From NCBI GenBank assembly GCA_018402765.1, contig JAGYIE010000001.1, positions 186,001 to 250,000 of the forward strand: a stretch of 64,000 bases of DNA, read 5' to 3'. Shown here piece after piece: positions 26,001 to 34,723 of the stretch; position 1 is the first letter of the stretch, and every line of letters begins with the position of its first letter. Under the pieces are notes generated by a model that was given only the letters and a program-made list of their open reading frames with translations, was not told the DNA's origin and made no database searches. Source of the stretch: Vicingaceae bacterium (GTDB taxonomy: Bacteria; Bacteroidota; Bacteroidia; Flavobacteriales_E; Vicingaceae). The position numbers and the translations under genes are program-made.

Positions 26001-28031
26001 AAAAAGTAAATTGGTATCGCGCATAGCTGAGCTCCAAGAGAGCTGTTCACGCTCATATAACGCTTCCAAGGTAAATGGAGCATAGCTATAATTTTTATAC
26101 TCAAAGTCAGAAACTGTAGTGACTAAAGCAGCTGAGAGTTGCGAAGGATTTACACCTTTACCTGATAATTTGGTGCTTATCGTTACTTCGTTAAAGTTGG
26201 TATCGTTTAATATTTCGCCTACAAATAGCTGTTTTACTTTAAGTTTTATTTCATAAGTGAGACTATCAATATCTTTTCCACCGTTTTTTAAGGTCGCGTC
26301 AAAGTTTGCATTACCTAGAGTGGTATTTAGATCTATTTGGCTGTTTAGGTCGTTTAAACTACCATTTGCTTTTCCATTTATGGCTATTTTATTGGGTAGT
26401 GTTATTCCTTCGGGCAGTTCTCCTTTTGGTAAAAGCCGATGAATATTATCGCTTGTAGTACTTAATTCATTAATAACTAGATTCAGAGATATAAGTTCAG
26501 GATTTAATGTATTTTTAATTGAGCCATGTGCATGAAAGTTTGTTTTATCCAGAATAGAAATATTTAACTGTTTAATAGCTAAATTATTTACTGTTCCATT
26601 AGCATCTGCAGAAAATCTCAAAACTTGATTTTGCAAATGTTTAAAATAAGGGTTTGAAGCCAATTTAGGACTAAAATAAGTGATATCTTTTAGGTAAATT
26701 GCAGCGTTTAGTAAGTGTATAGATAGTCCTAATTCTTCTAGTTCAGTACTTATATTTTCTAATGAATTGTAAGATATTTCTAAATTATCGCTAAGTCTCG
26801 TTCCATTACTTGTTAATAAGCGCAATTGACTAACTTTTATAGTAGTATCTGACATTTTAAAGTCAAGATGAGTGTTATGTAAGTTAAAACCTGACTGTTC
26901 ATTAAGGTTTAAATTGTTAATTTTTAGAGCTATACTCTTTATTCCTTTATAGGTAAACTCATTTACTTCTAACTCTCTAATGTCTACTAATAAGTGACTA
27001 AAATCCATTCCCTTTTCCAATCGAACAGACGCATTGTCATCGTATTTAAATTGTGTAGAATCTATTTCTAGGCTTGCTAAAGATATGTTCCAGTCTGTGC
27101 TAGCTTCTTCGTCCGAAATTTCTGATTCTTTAATGGTATCACTTGATTTGCCATGGCTAAATCGCACTGCTGATTTGTGAAAATTTATAGATTGAATATC
27201 AATGTTCTGATTAGTTAAATCTAATTCATTTAAGACTAACTTTAAATCTCCAACATGTGCGGTTAGACTCAGCTGCCCAACTTCATCTACATAGTCAAAT
27301 TGATTGTTTTGTATAGATAAAGAATTGACAATTAAGTTAAATGGGGTAGATGAAGAACTACTAGTATCTTCTTTTGCATATGATTTCATTAGCCGAACGG
27401 CTGTATTCGAGTTAGCCAGCAATAGTTTGTCTATAATTACTTGATTATCATTTAAGTTTAATTTTTTTACATGTATAACTAGTTCATTAATTGATGTTTT
27501 TGAAGATACACCATTGTATAAATCGTTGTATGTGAAGTGTATATTCGATAAATTGATATCATCTATACCAATTGTCCAGTTAGATGCTGATGTGTCTTCT
27601 TCAGCTACAGGAGTTGAAGAGCTATCACTAAAAAATGCATCAATTAGAAATTGAAAATTGTAATCAGCCGATTCTTTTGAAGTATTTAGCTTGACTGTAG
27701 CGTTGGTTAACGTAACATTTGAAATGTTGATTTTTTTTCCCACCATAGAGAATACATCAAGACTTACTTCTAGTGAACCAACATAGGCTAATGTATCCTG
27801 TTTGATGTCTTCTAAATATAATCCTTCAACGATAACAGCGTTAAAGAATCCAATGTAAATACGGTCTAATTCAAGTTTTGAATTGGTTTTAGATTGAGCA
27901 TAATCAATCACTTTAGCTGTTACGTAATTTTGCACAGCAGGAAGCCGAATGGATAAAATACATGCAATTAATATGACCAATAGCGCTCCGAAAAATAGAA
28001 GAAAGTAGCGAAGTGCTTTTTTTGCGGTCAT
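23046..28031 (-). CDS. tamB: TamB translocation/assembly protein (DUF490)
   Basis: A 1661-residue protein with an N-terminal membrane anchor (about residues 7-27), a very long repetitive beta-rich periplasmic part and a C-terminal TamB/DUF490 domain (about the last 400 residues). TamB bridges the periplasm as an elongated groove from inner to outer membrane, for outer-membrane protein or lipid transport. Its stop overlaps the tamL start by 11 bases. The start used is the ATG at 28031 (MTAKKALRYF); a TTG one codon upstream is less likely. The length is in the range of Bacteroidota TamB. Confidence 0.9.
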   Translation of the reverse strand: MTAKKALRYFLLFFGALLVILIACILSIRLPAVQNYVTAKVIDYAQSKTNSKLELDRIYIGFFNAVIVEGLYLEDIKQDTLAYVGSLEVSLDVFSMVGKKINISNVTLTNATVKLNTSKESADYNFQFLIDAFFSDSSSTPVAEEDTSASNWTIGIDDINLSNIHFTYNDLYNGVSSKTSINELVIHVKKLNLNDNQVIIDKLLLANSNTAVRLMKSYAKEDTSSSSSTPFNLIVNSLSIQNNQFDYVDEVGQLSLTAHVGDLKLVLNELDLTNQNIDIQSINFHKSAVRFSHGKSSDTIKESEISDEEASTDWNISLASLEIDSTQFKYDDNASVRLEKGMDFSHLLVDIRELEVNEFTYKGIKSIALKINNLNLNEQSGFNLHNTHLDFKMSDTTIKVSQLRLLTSNGTRLSDNLEISYNSLENISTELEELGLSIHLLNAAIYLKDITYFSPKLASNPYFKHLQNQVLRFSADANGTVNNLAIKQLNISILDKTNFHAHGSIKNTLNPELISLNLVINELSTTSDNIHRLLPKGELPEGITLPNKIAINGKANGSLNDLNSQIDLNTTLGNANFDATLKNGGKDIDSLTYEIKLKVKQLFVGEILNDTNFNEVTISTKLSGKGVNPSQLSAALVTTVSDFEYKNYSYAPFTLEALYEREQLSWSSAMRDTNLLFDLDGEVKLAEDSSTYKVDFNLIGADFQLLNLIKNDTRLKGTLTADLTGNSIDNIIGNLAIRNFQVLRNEEIYQADSLLFLSFKDSINSNLALSSDFINGYFKGNVQLSTIGTSVQNFFKGYYDDYLKTELKNENQQFSFDLTIKDNPLLSEVLMIDLTEFEDSYINGEFNAKENFFTLDASFPRTVYSDIKIDRLRLNARANGKQLTYALDVEEINQGDLLMRSISLLGETNNDTLTTRFFQKEIDKPINYLVEFNSFKKEDNVRIEFHSDSTIINRNYWTITPKSFIEFGDQLTTNLEMKHDEERLTLKNDASDKGLILLNFNEFKVQNLINFVKSAEADSIRIISGKLNGNTKVSLKKDDFGFVANLKLDNLKLFEEAIGNMQLDANNVQDYYEFLAVMSGNKNDISLTGTYTDSNSIDLYIDINQLNMETIAAFSQDQLRNPTGNLSGSLSIKGSTLKPDISGLLNFNKIKFRSPYLNSEYSLLDERISIDNETIQFKQFTVIDSIGNNFKINGDIQYEDLDNYAFDLTIKSKNFQALNTTKESNNDLFYGKVLLSSDLSIKGDEQKPIINAKLKLNKGTNFTFVLPESDPSQISQEGVIVFVDKDHNLSDIFSRKKGVDTVKADIVGLDVTAQIDIDENTNFNIIVDPIAGDKLTLKGGGTLNSQIDQSGNVSLTGRYTINDGMYNLTLYDFVKRDFLIEKGSSITWTGDPLNAEMDISAIYEVKAAPMDLLSKQSGSLTDSERNSYQEKLPFLVSLNLENELMSPSISFDIDLKEDKKGALNGLVFAKLQELNQSESELNKQVFTLILLNRFISTGNFSNQNGGANAARNSVSKIMNQQLNRLSDKYVKGVNLELNLDSYEGYKAESGGFEGRTELNLAVSKTFLNDRVAFKVGGDLDLEGKRAKQNTISDFAGDLSIEYTITEDGRYKAKLYRDNRFEGVLEGDIIETGVSIIYNRDYDSAEELFRKPKPIKEEKDDQ

Positions 28032-28083
28032 CAATTAGCTTGAATTAATTAGTGTGTTACTTTTATAGATACAACAAAAATGC

Positions 28084-28974
28084 CTAAATCTCCACTTCAC
28101 TAGTGTTTACCTTAACGGCATAAAATCCGGGTTTAATCTCTTGATCAATAGCTTGAGCGTAAAGTTTAGTAAATACAGCTCCAAAATAAAAAATTAAAGA
28201 ACTGTAAAAAACAAATAATAACAATAATACAGCACTTCCTGATGCACCAAAAATAGAGTCGATGGAGCTGTTAATTAAAACGCGGCCCAAAATATATTTA
28301 CCTGCTGTAAATAATAAAGCGGTAAATATACCACCTACTACAACAGGCTTTATAGTGCTTTTCGCATTTGGCAAAATACGAAACAACAAGCTAAACCATA
28401 TTGAAATGCTGATTATTGAGAATAACGCATTAATTGTTTTAATTGATAAAATATTTAATTCTGGGTCATATTGAACCAAAAAAGAACTTAAAAATGTTAG
28501 AATTGAGTCTGATATTAGAGAAAGCAAGAAAATTATACCTGCCACGAATAATAAGAGTATTGACAAAAATCGCTCAAATAGTGCAGTAAGAAATGAATAG
28601 CTCGTTTTTGGACGAAATCCCCAAAGTAAGTTAATACTGTCTTTCACCATTTTCATTAATGTAGTGGCTACAAAAATGAAAAAAAACGTTGCAATAACTG
28701 ATGATGAATCGTCTGTGGCAAAGGATTGGAAGTTAGTAAATACATACTTGACTTGTGCAGCAGACTGCTCTCCAAAGTAATTAGTTACTTCAGAAAATAG
28801 TCGAGTGTTTACAATTTTAGGTGTTGTAATGGTACCTAAAAATTGACTGACAATAATCAAGATAGGAGGTAGAGCAAATAATGAAAAAAAAGCAGTAGAT
28901 GAAGCTAATGCAAGCGGATTATGCTTTTTGTATTCATGAATAGCACTGAATATACTCTGAAAAATAGTTCTCAA
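28084..28974 (-). CDS. YihY/BrkB-family membrane protein
   Basis: A 296-residue polytopic membrane protein of the YihY/virulence factor BrkB family. Six or so hydrophobic segments are seen, the first in LASSTAFFSLFALPPILIIV. The function is unknown; an old link to RNase BN was withdrawn. The start appears to be TTG at 28974: no ATG or GTG is in frame between the end of the upstream gene and the first membrane segment, and a -7-like box lies 24 bases before it. It lies 49 bases upstream of the TamB start on the same strand. Confidence 0.83.
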   Translation of the reverse strand: MRTIFQSIFSAIHEYKKHNPLALASSTAFFSLFALPPILIIVSQFLGTITTPKIVNTRLFSEVTNYFGEQSAAQVKYVFTNFQSFATDDSSSVIATFFFIFVATTLMKMVKDSINLLWGFRPKTSYSFLTALFERFLSILLLFVAGIIFLLSLISDSILTFLSSFLVQYDPELNILSIKTINALFSIISISIWFSLLFRILPNAKSTIKPVVVGGIFTALLFTAGKYILGRVLINSSIDSIFGASGSAVLLLLFVFYSSLIFYFGAVFTKLYAQAIDQEIKPGFYAVKVNTSEVEI

Positions 28975-28997
28975 TAGATGTCTAAGTTGGCAGTAGA

Positions 28998-29005
28998 CAA
29001 ATGTA
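28998..29005 (-). promoter_or_regulatory. Putative -7 box of the YihY-like gene
   Basis: Minus-strand TACATTTG fits TAnnTTTG and lies 23 bases before the TTG start at 28974, just after the yqgE stop. No -33 match at 19 bases. Confidence 0.35.
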
Positions 29006-29020
29006 ATAAATCCAAATAGA

Positions 29021-29617
29021 CTAGTTGAAATTTGGATCTTCTGGGAAATTAGCCATCATAGCGTATTGATTTCCCTTGTCTTTCAATATAGTTGACCATA
29101 AGTCATCTGCATCAACTTTTCCAAATAATAAATCATGTCTAGAATCAGTAATTAACCACGAGTCACCATTCAACTCTTGTTGAAGTTGTCCTTTGTCCCA
29201 TCCTGAATATCCAAGAAAAAACTTGATTTCATTGGGCTGTATAAGCTTTAACTCAATTGCATCTTTTAAAGAGTTGAAATCACCTGCCCAATAAATGCCA
29301 TTTCTAACTGGTAAACTATTACTAATTAAGTCACCTTTGGTATGAAAGTAAAATAAATGCTCTGATTGTACAGGTCCACCTAAGAACACTTCAGCATCAA
29401 ATTGCGGGAAATTACGAATGACCTCATTTAATTTTAATCCTACTGTCTTATTCAACACCAACCCAATGGTACTATTTTTATCGTGCTCACAAAGAAAGAT
29501 AACTGATCGCTTAAAATGGGCATCTTGCATGAAAGGTTCAGCAATTAATAAACGACCCTTTTCAGGCTTCAAATTATTGAGCTTTTTAATGTTGTAATCT
29601 AATGGGTTTAATGACAT
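29021..29617 (-). CDS. YqgE/AlgH family protein
   Basis: A 198-residue protein with the YqgE/AlgH signature: GRLLIAEPFMQDAHFKRSV, then HDKNSTIGLVLNK, VFLGGPVQSEHLF and FLGYSGWDKGQLQQEL. The family is widespread and of unknown molecular role; AlgH was linked to alginate regulation in Pseudomonas. It starts with its own promoter and is divergent from pdxH, 133 bases away. Confidence 0.92.
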   Translation of the reverse strand: MSLNPLDYNIKKLNNLKPEKGRLLIAEPFMQDAHFKRSVIFLCEHDKNSTIGLVLNKTVGLKLNEVIRNFPQFDAEVFLGGPVQSEHLFYFHTKGDLISNSLPVRNGIYWAGDFNSLKDAIELKLIQPNEIKFFLGYSGWDKGQLQQELNGDSWLITDSRHDLLFGKVDADDLWSTILKDKGNQYAMMANFPEDPNFN

Positions 29618-29633
29618 ACCTAACGCATTTTTT

Positions 29634-29641
29634 CAAATATA
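29634..29641 (-). promoter_or_regulatory. Putative -7 box of yqgE
   Basis: Minus-strand TATATTTG, an exact TAnnTTTG match, 16 bases before the ATG at 29617. This gives a 5' leader of about ten bases. Confidence 0.5.
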
Positions 29642-29750
29642 ATCAAACTGAATTTTATGTATTTTATTTTAACGTATTTTAAATTCTTCCGACCTTTATG
29701 GCAAACAAATTGATCGATTATACCTTTAATAAGGACAAAAGTATAAATCT

Positions 29751-30398
29751 ATGAATGAGATTAGAAAAAATGTAAAATCAGTGCGAAGAGAATTTAATTT
29801 CGGTAGCTTGGATCTAACAGATGTACCGCATAATCCAATTGAAATTATGCAACAATGGCTTGCTGATGCAATTGCCAAACAAGAAAAGGATCCGAATGCA
29901 TTTGTATTGTCAACCATTAACGATGGCATTCCTGATTCTAGAGTAGTTTTATTAAGAGATTACACTAAGAATGGATTAACATTTTACACCAATTACGCTT
30001 CAAAAAAGGGGAGTGATATTATTAATAACCAAATGGTTGCTGTTAATTTTTATTGGATTAATTTGGATCGTCAAGTTAGAATTCAAGGAAAAGTGTCTAA
30101 AGTGACTGATCAAGTAAGCGATAATTATTTTAATTCCCGTCCACGCTCAAGTCAAATCGGTGCATGGGCTAGTGACCAAAGTACAATTATCGAATCCAGA
30201 GGTACTATAGAAGAAAGAGTTGCTCATTTTGAAAAAAAGTTTAAAGGAATAGATGTGCCACGTCCTGAGCATTGGGGAGGATATTTAATAACTCCTATTC
30301 ATTATGAATTTTGGCAAGGAAGGGCAAGTAGATTACATGATAGGTTAGCTTTTCACGAAGAAAATGGGAACTGGATCGTTAACCGATTAGCGCCTTGA
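29751..30398 (+). CDS. pdxH: Pyridoxamine 5'-phosphate oxidase
   Basis: A 215-residue FMN enzyme that makes pyridoxal 5'-phosphate from pyridoxamine or pyridoxine phosphate, the last step of vitamin B6 synthesis and salvage. The signatures include SRVVLLRDY, FYTNYASKKG, the FMN/substrate loop RPRSSQIGAWAS and the C-terminal EFWQGRASRLHDR. The length is normal. Its stop overlaps the ATG of the glycosyltransferase by one base (TGATG), so the next gene is coupled. Confidence 0.95.
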   Translation: MNEIRKNVKSVRREFNFGSLDLTDVPHNPIEIMQQWLADAIAKQEKDPNAFVLSTINDGIPDSRVVLLRDYTKNGLTFYTNYASKKGSDIINNQMVAVNFYWINLDRQVRIQGKVSKVTDQVSDNYFNSRPRSSQIGAWASDQSTIIESRGTIEERVAHFEKKFKGIDVPRPEHWGGYLITPIHYEFWQGRASRLHDRLAFHEENGNWIVNRLAP

Positions 30399-31651
30399 TG
30401 AAAATGGTTTTTAAAAACTATTTAGGTAAGCATCAGTTTCAGTTGTCTGAAATCACCACTAAGCCCAAGTCAGACTTGGGCTTAGTAGTTGTTATGCCTG
30501 TTCATAACGAGCCAAACATACTATTTTCATTAAATGCCTTGGCTAAGTGTACACTACCAAGTTGCAGCGTAGAAGTAATTCTAATGATTAATGCTTCTGA
30601 GTTAGCTGATCAAGAGGTTTTAAAACAGAATGAACTCAGTCTCTTAACTTTTAAAAAGTTCAAGGAATCGTATACAGGAAAAATTGATTTTTTTGTATTG
30701 GTTAATAATGAATTGCCTAAAAAACATGCAGGAGTTGGATTAGCTCGTAAGATTGGAATGGATGAAGCGATTAATCGATTTTTATATGCAGAAAATACTG
30801 AAGGTGTAATTGCTTGTTTTGATGCTGATTGTTCTTGTGAACAGAATTATTTAGAGGAACTTTATCATTTTTTTATTGCCAATCCAAAGAAATCAGCTTG
30901 TAGTATCCATTTCGAACATTCCCTAATGGGACAGGAGTTTGATGCCAAAATTTATCACTATATAGCTGATTATGAGCTTCATCTTAGAGTATATAAAAAT
31001 GCTATGAAATGGTCAAAGTTGCCATTTGGAATACATACAGTTGGCAGTTCTATGGCAGTAAAAGCAGCTGATTATTGTAAGCAGGGAGGAATGAATCGTC
31101 GTAAAGCAGGAGAGGATTTCTACTTTCTTCAAAAGTTTATTCAATTGGGTAATGTAGGAGAGTTAACCACTACTACAATTTTTCCGTCTCCAAGAGTATC
31201 GAATCGAGTGCCTTTTGGCACGGGAAGAGCAATAGGGGAGCGTGTAGACTCCAATATTGAAGAGCTAAATACGTATTCTTTAGAATCCTTTAAGTTAATT
31301 CGTGCTGTTATTAATCTACTACCACGTATTTTTGAGCAAACTGAAGCTGTAAACACATTTCCTTCTTTATTTATCAATTATTATACATTAGATAAACTCA
31401 TCTTTATCATCGAATCTGCAAAAAATGAATCAACTAACTATGAGAATTTTAAAAAGCGTTTTTATCGATTTTTTGATGCTTTTCAAGTCTTAAAGCTTGT
31501 CCATTACTTAAGAGATAATACCTATAAAAATGAGCCTGTCAGTAAAGTAGCCAAGGAACTTTTAATTGAAGTGGGATACTCTTCTCTAGATTTACAGTCT
31601 TCAGTAGATCTTCTAATTATGTTTAGAAAAATAGATGCAAATCTGCTTTAG
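30398..31651 (+). CDS. GT2-family (GT-A fold) glycosyltransferase
   Basis: A 417-residue protein with a GT-A fold. The N-terminal GLVVVMPVHNEP is the nucleotide-sugar start, the DxD-type motif is in CFDADCSC (near residue 150), and the later GEDFYFLQKF has the usual ED base region. No membrane segment is clear, so it may act in the cytoplasm on a soluble or membrane-surface acceptor. Donor and acceptor cannot be told. The start used is the ATG at 30398 (MKMVFKNY) overlapping the pdxH stop by one base. Its stop overlaps the convergent DUF6495 gene by 4 bases. Confidence 0.83.
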   Translation: MKMVFKNYLGKHQFQLSEITTKPKSDLGLVVVMPVHNEPNILFSLNALAKCTLPSCSVEVILMINASELADQEVLKQNELSLLTFKKFKESYTGKIDFFVLVNNELPKKHAGVGLARKIGMDEAINRFLYAENTEGVIACFDADCSCEQNYLEELYHFFIANPKKSACSIHFEHSLMGQEFDAKIYHYIADYELHLRVYKNAMKWSKLPFGIHTVGSSMAVKAADYCKQGGMNRRKAGEDFYFLQKFIQLGNVGELTTTTIFPSPRVSNRVPFGTGRAIGERVDSNIEELNTYSLESFKLIRAVINLLPRIFEQTEAVNTFPSLFINYYTLDKLIFIIESAKNESTNYENFKKRFYRFFDAFQVLKLVHYLRDNTYKNEPVSKVAKELLIEVGYSSLDLQSSVDLLIMFRKIDANLL

Positions 31652-32130
31652 TTCTGATAAGCTTTGCGCAGATGGTTTAATGTATTGTAGAATTTTCCAT
31701 CAACTATATAGCAACCGGCATCCATCATTTTATAAATCTCTTCAGTTCTTGATTTTTGATAAGGTTTTTTTGTTTTGTAAGTTTTTATAGCATCGGTTCC
31801 TTCCGAAATTGCTAACTCAGCACTGTCAGCTATTGTAAAATCTAAATTACTTTCTTCATCTATGTCTAAGCCAATCAAAGTAATGGTATCCTCTTTACAA
31901 TGAAATATCTTCAGGCTTTTAGCAGTTCTATATTCTAGGTAGGCTATATTCTCTATTGCTTTTTCAATTACCACATCACTAAATAGCCCAACAATTTCTA
32001 AGGCCTTTTCTTTGCTTTCTGAATTGATTCTTACCCATTCATCATTATCGATTCCATTGGCAACTAAAAAATAAACAAAGTCTTTTTCTAATAATTGGAG
32101 TTCTTGATCAGTTAAGTATCTATATTTCAT
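31648..32130 (-). CDS. DUF6495-type protein of unknown function
   Basis: A 160-residue soluble protein. The N-terminal YRYLTDQELQLLEKDFVYFL and VANGIDNDEWVRI stretch and LFSDVVIEKAIENIAYLEY match what I recall as DUF6495, found in Bacteroidota. No catalytic motif is visible. The stop overlaps the glycosyltransferase stop by 4 bases (TTAG), on opposite strands. It lies 55 bases downstream of the thioesterase gene. Confidence 0.72.
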   Translation of the reverse strand: MKYRYLTDQELQLLEKDFVYFLVANGIDNDEWVRINSESKEKALEIVGLFSDVVIEKAIENIAYLEYRTAKSLKIFHCKEDTITLIGLDIDEESNLDFTIADSAELAISEGTDAIKTYKTKKPYQKSRTEEIYKMMDAGCYIVDGKFYNTLNHLRKAYQN

Positions 32131-32185
32131 TCTGTATTAATTAGCGGAATGACAAGGTAAAAAATAATTTCAATTTTAAAAAGTC

Positions 32186-32626
32186 TTATGCTTCTATTCC
32201 TTCAAATTGCATAATTGCAGCTTTAATCGTTGGATTTATTTCAATAGACTTACCTGTTTCAGGATTGAAACTTACTAATGTAACTATTGAGTGAGCAGCA
32301 GGTAACTCTTTTCCATTTCTTACACCGCATATAATACATTCAAAACTAAAGCTCTTGTTTCCTACTTTCGCTATTCGCGTATATACCTTTACATTACTGC
32401 CGAACTCAATTGGAGATAAATAGTCAATTTCAACTCGAGCTACTACCACTTTTAAATCTTCTATACTATGATAGGTGTTTAAAACATCTTTTGAATAATT
32501 GATTCGCGCTTCCTCCAAATAATTTAAATATCGTGCATTATTTACATGGTTTAAAGCATCTATATCCATAAAACGTACAGGAAATGAAATGCTATGTTTA
32601 AATTTATTTGGGTCGAACGTGGTCAT
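32186..32626 (-). CDS. Acyl-CoA thioesterase (4HBT hot-dog fold)
   Basis: A 146-residue hot-dog-fold protein with the FMDIDALNHVNNARYLNYLEEAR signature of 4-hydroxybenzoyl-CoA thioesterase-type enzymes (catalytic Asp in MDID). It would hydrolyse an acyl-CoA of unknown chain. It overlaps the upstream 32623 gene by 4 bases (ATGA-type), so they are one operon. Confidence 0.88.
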   Translation of the reverse strand: MTTFDPNKFKHSISFPVRFMDIDALNHVNNARYLNYLEEARINYSKDVLNTYHSIEDLKVVVARVEIDYLSPIEFGSNVKVYTRIAKVGNKSFSFECIICGVRNGKELPAAHSIVTLVSFNPETGKSIEINPTIKAAIMQFEGIEA

Positions 32627-33204
32627 ATTTTAGATAAAAAGGCAAGTAAGAAATCGCTTTTTTTTGCGATAGTTGATATTAAATCAGATGATTGATTAAA
32701 TGGAATTGAATAAGCAAATTTGATAAAATTGAGTGGCTTTTCCACTGTAAAATCTTCTAAATGTTTATAATTTTTTGATAAACAATCATGCTCCCATTCA
32801 TTTCCACCAGTAGAAATTAGAAATCCTTCATTATAAAAATGTTTCCTTTCTTCAATCACTTTTTTAGCGATTCTATCGAGTTGGTTATTTTTTAAATGAA
32901 GAAATAATGTAAATCCATTTCCCCACCAAAATAATAAACGAAAAGAGAAAATTTCAGTTTTAGAAAATTGTTTTGGAAAATCTAGCATGAGGAAGGGCAA
33001 GCCTTTGAGGTTTTCTCCTCTAGTTATTTTTGACGATGTGATGGAAGGTAAAAATGATATTTTAAAAGAATGATTAGCGTAGCTATTCTTAAGTTGTTCA
33101 CATATTTCTGAAAATTCAGACGATACATCTTGAAGTAAAATTCTTTTGTCCTCAAAAAAAGTAGTAGTTTTAATTAGTTTTAGTTGATTTTTGTTAAATT
33201 CCAA
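32623..33204 (-). CDS. Unknown protein with TTG start
   Basis: A 193-residue protein with no recognised family. Features are a LLFWWGNGFTLFLHLKNNQL hydrophobic core and a GGNEWEHDC stretch. The frame is open only from the TTG at 33204; upstream in-frame codons reach a stop with no ATG or GTG, and the next Met is far inside, so TTG is the best start. Its end overlaps the thioesterase start by 4 bases, which supports it as a real gene. Confidence 0.65.
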   Translation of the reverse strand: MEFNKNQLKLIKTTTFFEDKRILLQDVSSEFSEICEQLKNSYANHSFKISFLPSITSSKITRGENLKGLPFLMLDFPKQFSKTEIFSFRLLFWWGNGFTLFLHLKNNQLDRIAKKVIEERKHFYNEGFLISTGGNEWEHDCLSKNYKHLEDFTVEKPLNFIKFAYSIPFNQSSDLISTIAKKSDFLLAFLSKI

Positions 33205-33291
33205 TGGATTATAGTATTGCTATTTAATTTTTTAAATTATAAAAATGAATGGTTTTTCGGTTTAATTTAGTGAAATTAATAAAAAGAAACC

Positions 33292-33459
33292 ATGGCAAAT
33301 TTAACCTACAAAATTGTAAAGAAAGGGCTTTTTGAAAGTATAGAGAAGTTTGAAGGCAGAATTAACGAATTGGCAGATGACGGCTGGATTGCGGTTTCTA
33401 TCAGTAGCGAAAGCAATAGCTCAATAGTTATATTAATGAGAAAAGGAGGAAACTTTTAG
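33292..33459 (+). CDS. Small DUF4177-like protein
   Basis: A 55-residue protein. The pattern YKIVKKGLFESIEKFEGRI then NELADDGWIAVSISS and a final ILMRKGG resembles the DUF4177 layout (Y-K-V ... E..LN.L...GW..V ... R). It has its own ATG and its stop overlaps the convergent serine hydrolase stop by 4 bases (TTAG). Function is unknown. The gene is shorter than usual gene-finder cutoffs. Confidence 0.7.
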   Translation: MANLTYKIVKKGLFESIEKFEGRINELADDGWIAVSISSESNSSIVILMRKGGNF

Positions 33460-34559
33460 TAAGCTTTTGATAGGCTCTTAAATATATTGCTCCATTCTAT
33501 GTTTCCTGTTTTCTTTCCTAATCGAATCATTACTATATTCTTTTCTGGATTTACATAAATATACTGCCCTAAAATACCTTGCGCAACAAAGTCCCCTTCT
33601 GTTGATGGCAACCACCATTGGTACTGGTAGTAACTGGAACTGCCGTTTGAGGTATCCACCTTAGTTGATTGATCTATCCACTCTTCAGAAACTAGTTGTT
33701 GACCATTGTATTTTCCTTTGTTAAGCATTAACCGGCCTATTTTGGCATAATCTATAGCACGAGCATTTAAGCAACAAAATGTCTTTTCTAGTCCATCTTT
33801 TTTTCGATCAATACTCCAACTAGCATTATATTGCATATCTAAAGGCGTCCATAATTTTTCTTGCAAATAGGAAGTGACTGTTTGTTCCTTTAGGGCTCTT
33901 TCTAGTACCAAACCTAACAATTGCGTATTACCACTTAGATAATTAAACTTTTGACCAGGAGCTTCTTCAAGCTTCATTTTAGTAATCGCTTTTCGCAAAT
34001 TTTTGCCATAATAAAAGGTAGCAACATCTCCAAAGGGGTTGTAATATCCTTCATTATAATCTAAACCTGATGTCATTTGCAATAAGTGGTCAATTGAAAC
34101 ATCTTCTAGTCCATTTTTTTTTAATTCAGGAATATACTTTATGATAGGCTCATGCACAGACTCAATTAATCCCTCATCGATAGCTATTCCTATTAATAAA
34201 GACGTAATTGATTTAGCCATAGAAAAAGAAGGGACAATTGATGATTGCTCATAACCATCAAAGTATTTTTCATATTGAATAGAGTCATTTTGAATAATCA
34301 AGAACGCTACTGTATGGTATTCTTCTAAAAACCCATCTAGGGTATATTTAGTCTCATTAATTGTTATGCCTTTTGGACTTTTTGGAGCAATTGGTGTTAA
34401 AAATTCAAATGTTTTAGCACTGGCAGTTAATTCTCTATTGGGAAATTTTTTATGGTCATTTATGTCAGCAAAATTAAAAATGAAAAAACGACCGACTTTA
34501 CAAGAATTCATTGTAATCGTAAAAATTAATAAACAGCCAATTATAATTGATTTTCTCAT
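33456..34559 (-). CDS. Serine hydrolase / class C beta-lactamase-like lipoprotein
   Basis: A 367-residue lipoprotein: the signal ends in the lipobox TMNSC (C20). The beta-lactamase fold has S113-M-A-K116 as the S-x-x-K catalytic motif in PSFSMAKS, then the GLDYNEGYYNPF region, NYLSGNTQ as the Y-x-N site, and LGQYIYVNPEKN near the end. Such enzymes are often esterases or peptidases of the D-aminopeptidase group; activity on beta-lactams is not implied. It is monocistronic. Confidence 0.88.
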   Translation of the reverse strand: MRKSIIIGCLLIFTITMNSCKVGRFFIFNFADINDHKKFPNRELTASAKTFEFLTPIAPKSPKGITINETKYTLDGFLEEYHTVAFLIIQNDSIQYEKYFDGYEQSSIVPSFSMAKSITSLLIGIAIDEGLIESVHEPIIKYIPELKKNGLEDVSIDHLLQMTSGLDYNEGYYNPFGDVATFYYGKNLRKAITKMKLEEAPGQKFNYLSGNTQLLGLVLERALKEQTVTSYLQEKLWTPLDMQYNASWSIDRKKDGLEKTFCCLNARAIDYAKIGRLMLNKGKYNGQQLVSEEWIDQSTKVDTSNGSSSYYQYQWWLPSTEGDFVAQGILGQYIYVNPEKNIVMIRLGKKTGNIEWSNIFKSLSKAY

Positions 34560-34664
34560 TTTCTAATTTAGTTAAATATGGCACGTAAAGTAGGATATCT
34601 TTAAGAATGAATCAAGTATATTATTGTAATCAGTTAAAACTTGAATTCTTAGTAAAGAAAGATC

Positions 34665-34701
34665 AAAAAAAAAGCCGCTTTCCATATTGGGAAAGCGGCT
34701 T
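34665..34701 (-). terminator. Rho-independent terminator of the FKBP gene
   Basis: The arms AGCCGCTTTCC (34673-34683) and GGAAAGCGGCT (34690-34700) pair perfectly. On the minus strand the stem is followed by at least eight T. It ends the FKBP transcript 23 bases after its stop. Confidence 0.9.
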
Positions 34702-34723
34702 ACTAACTATTTAAACTATCGAA

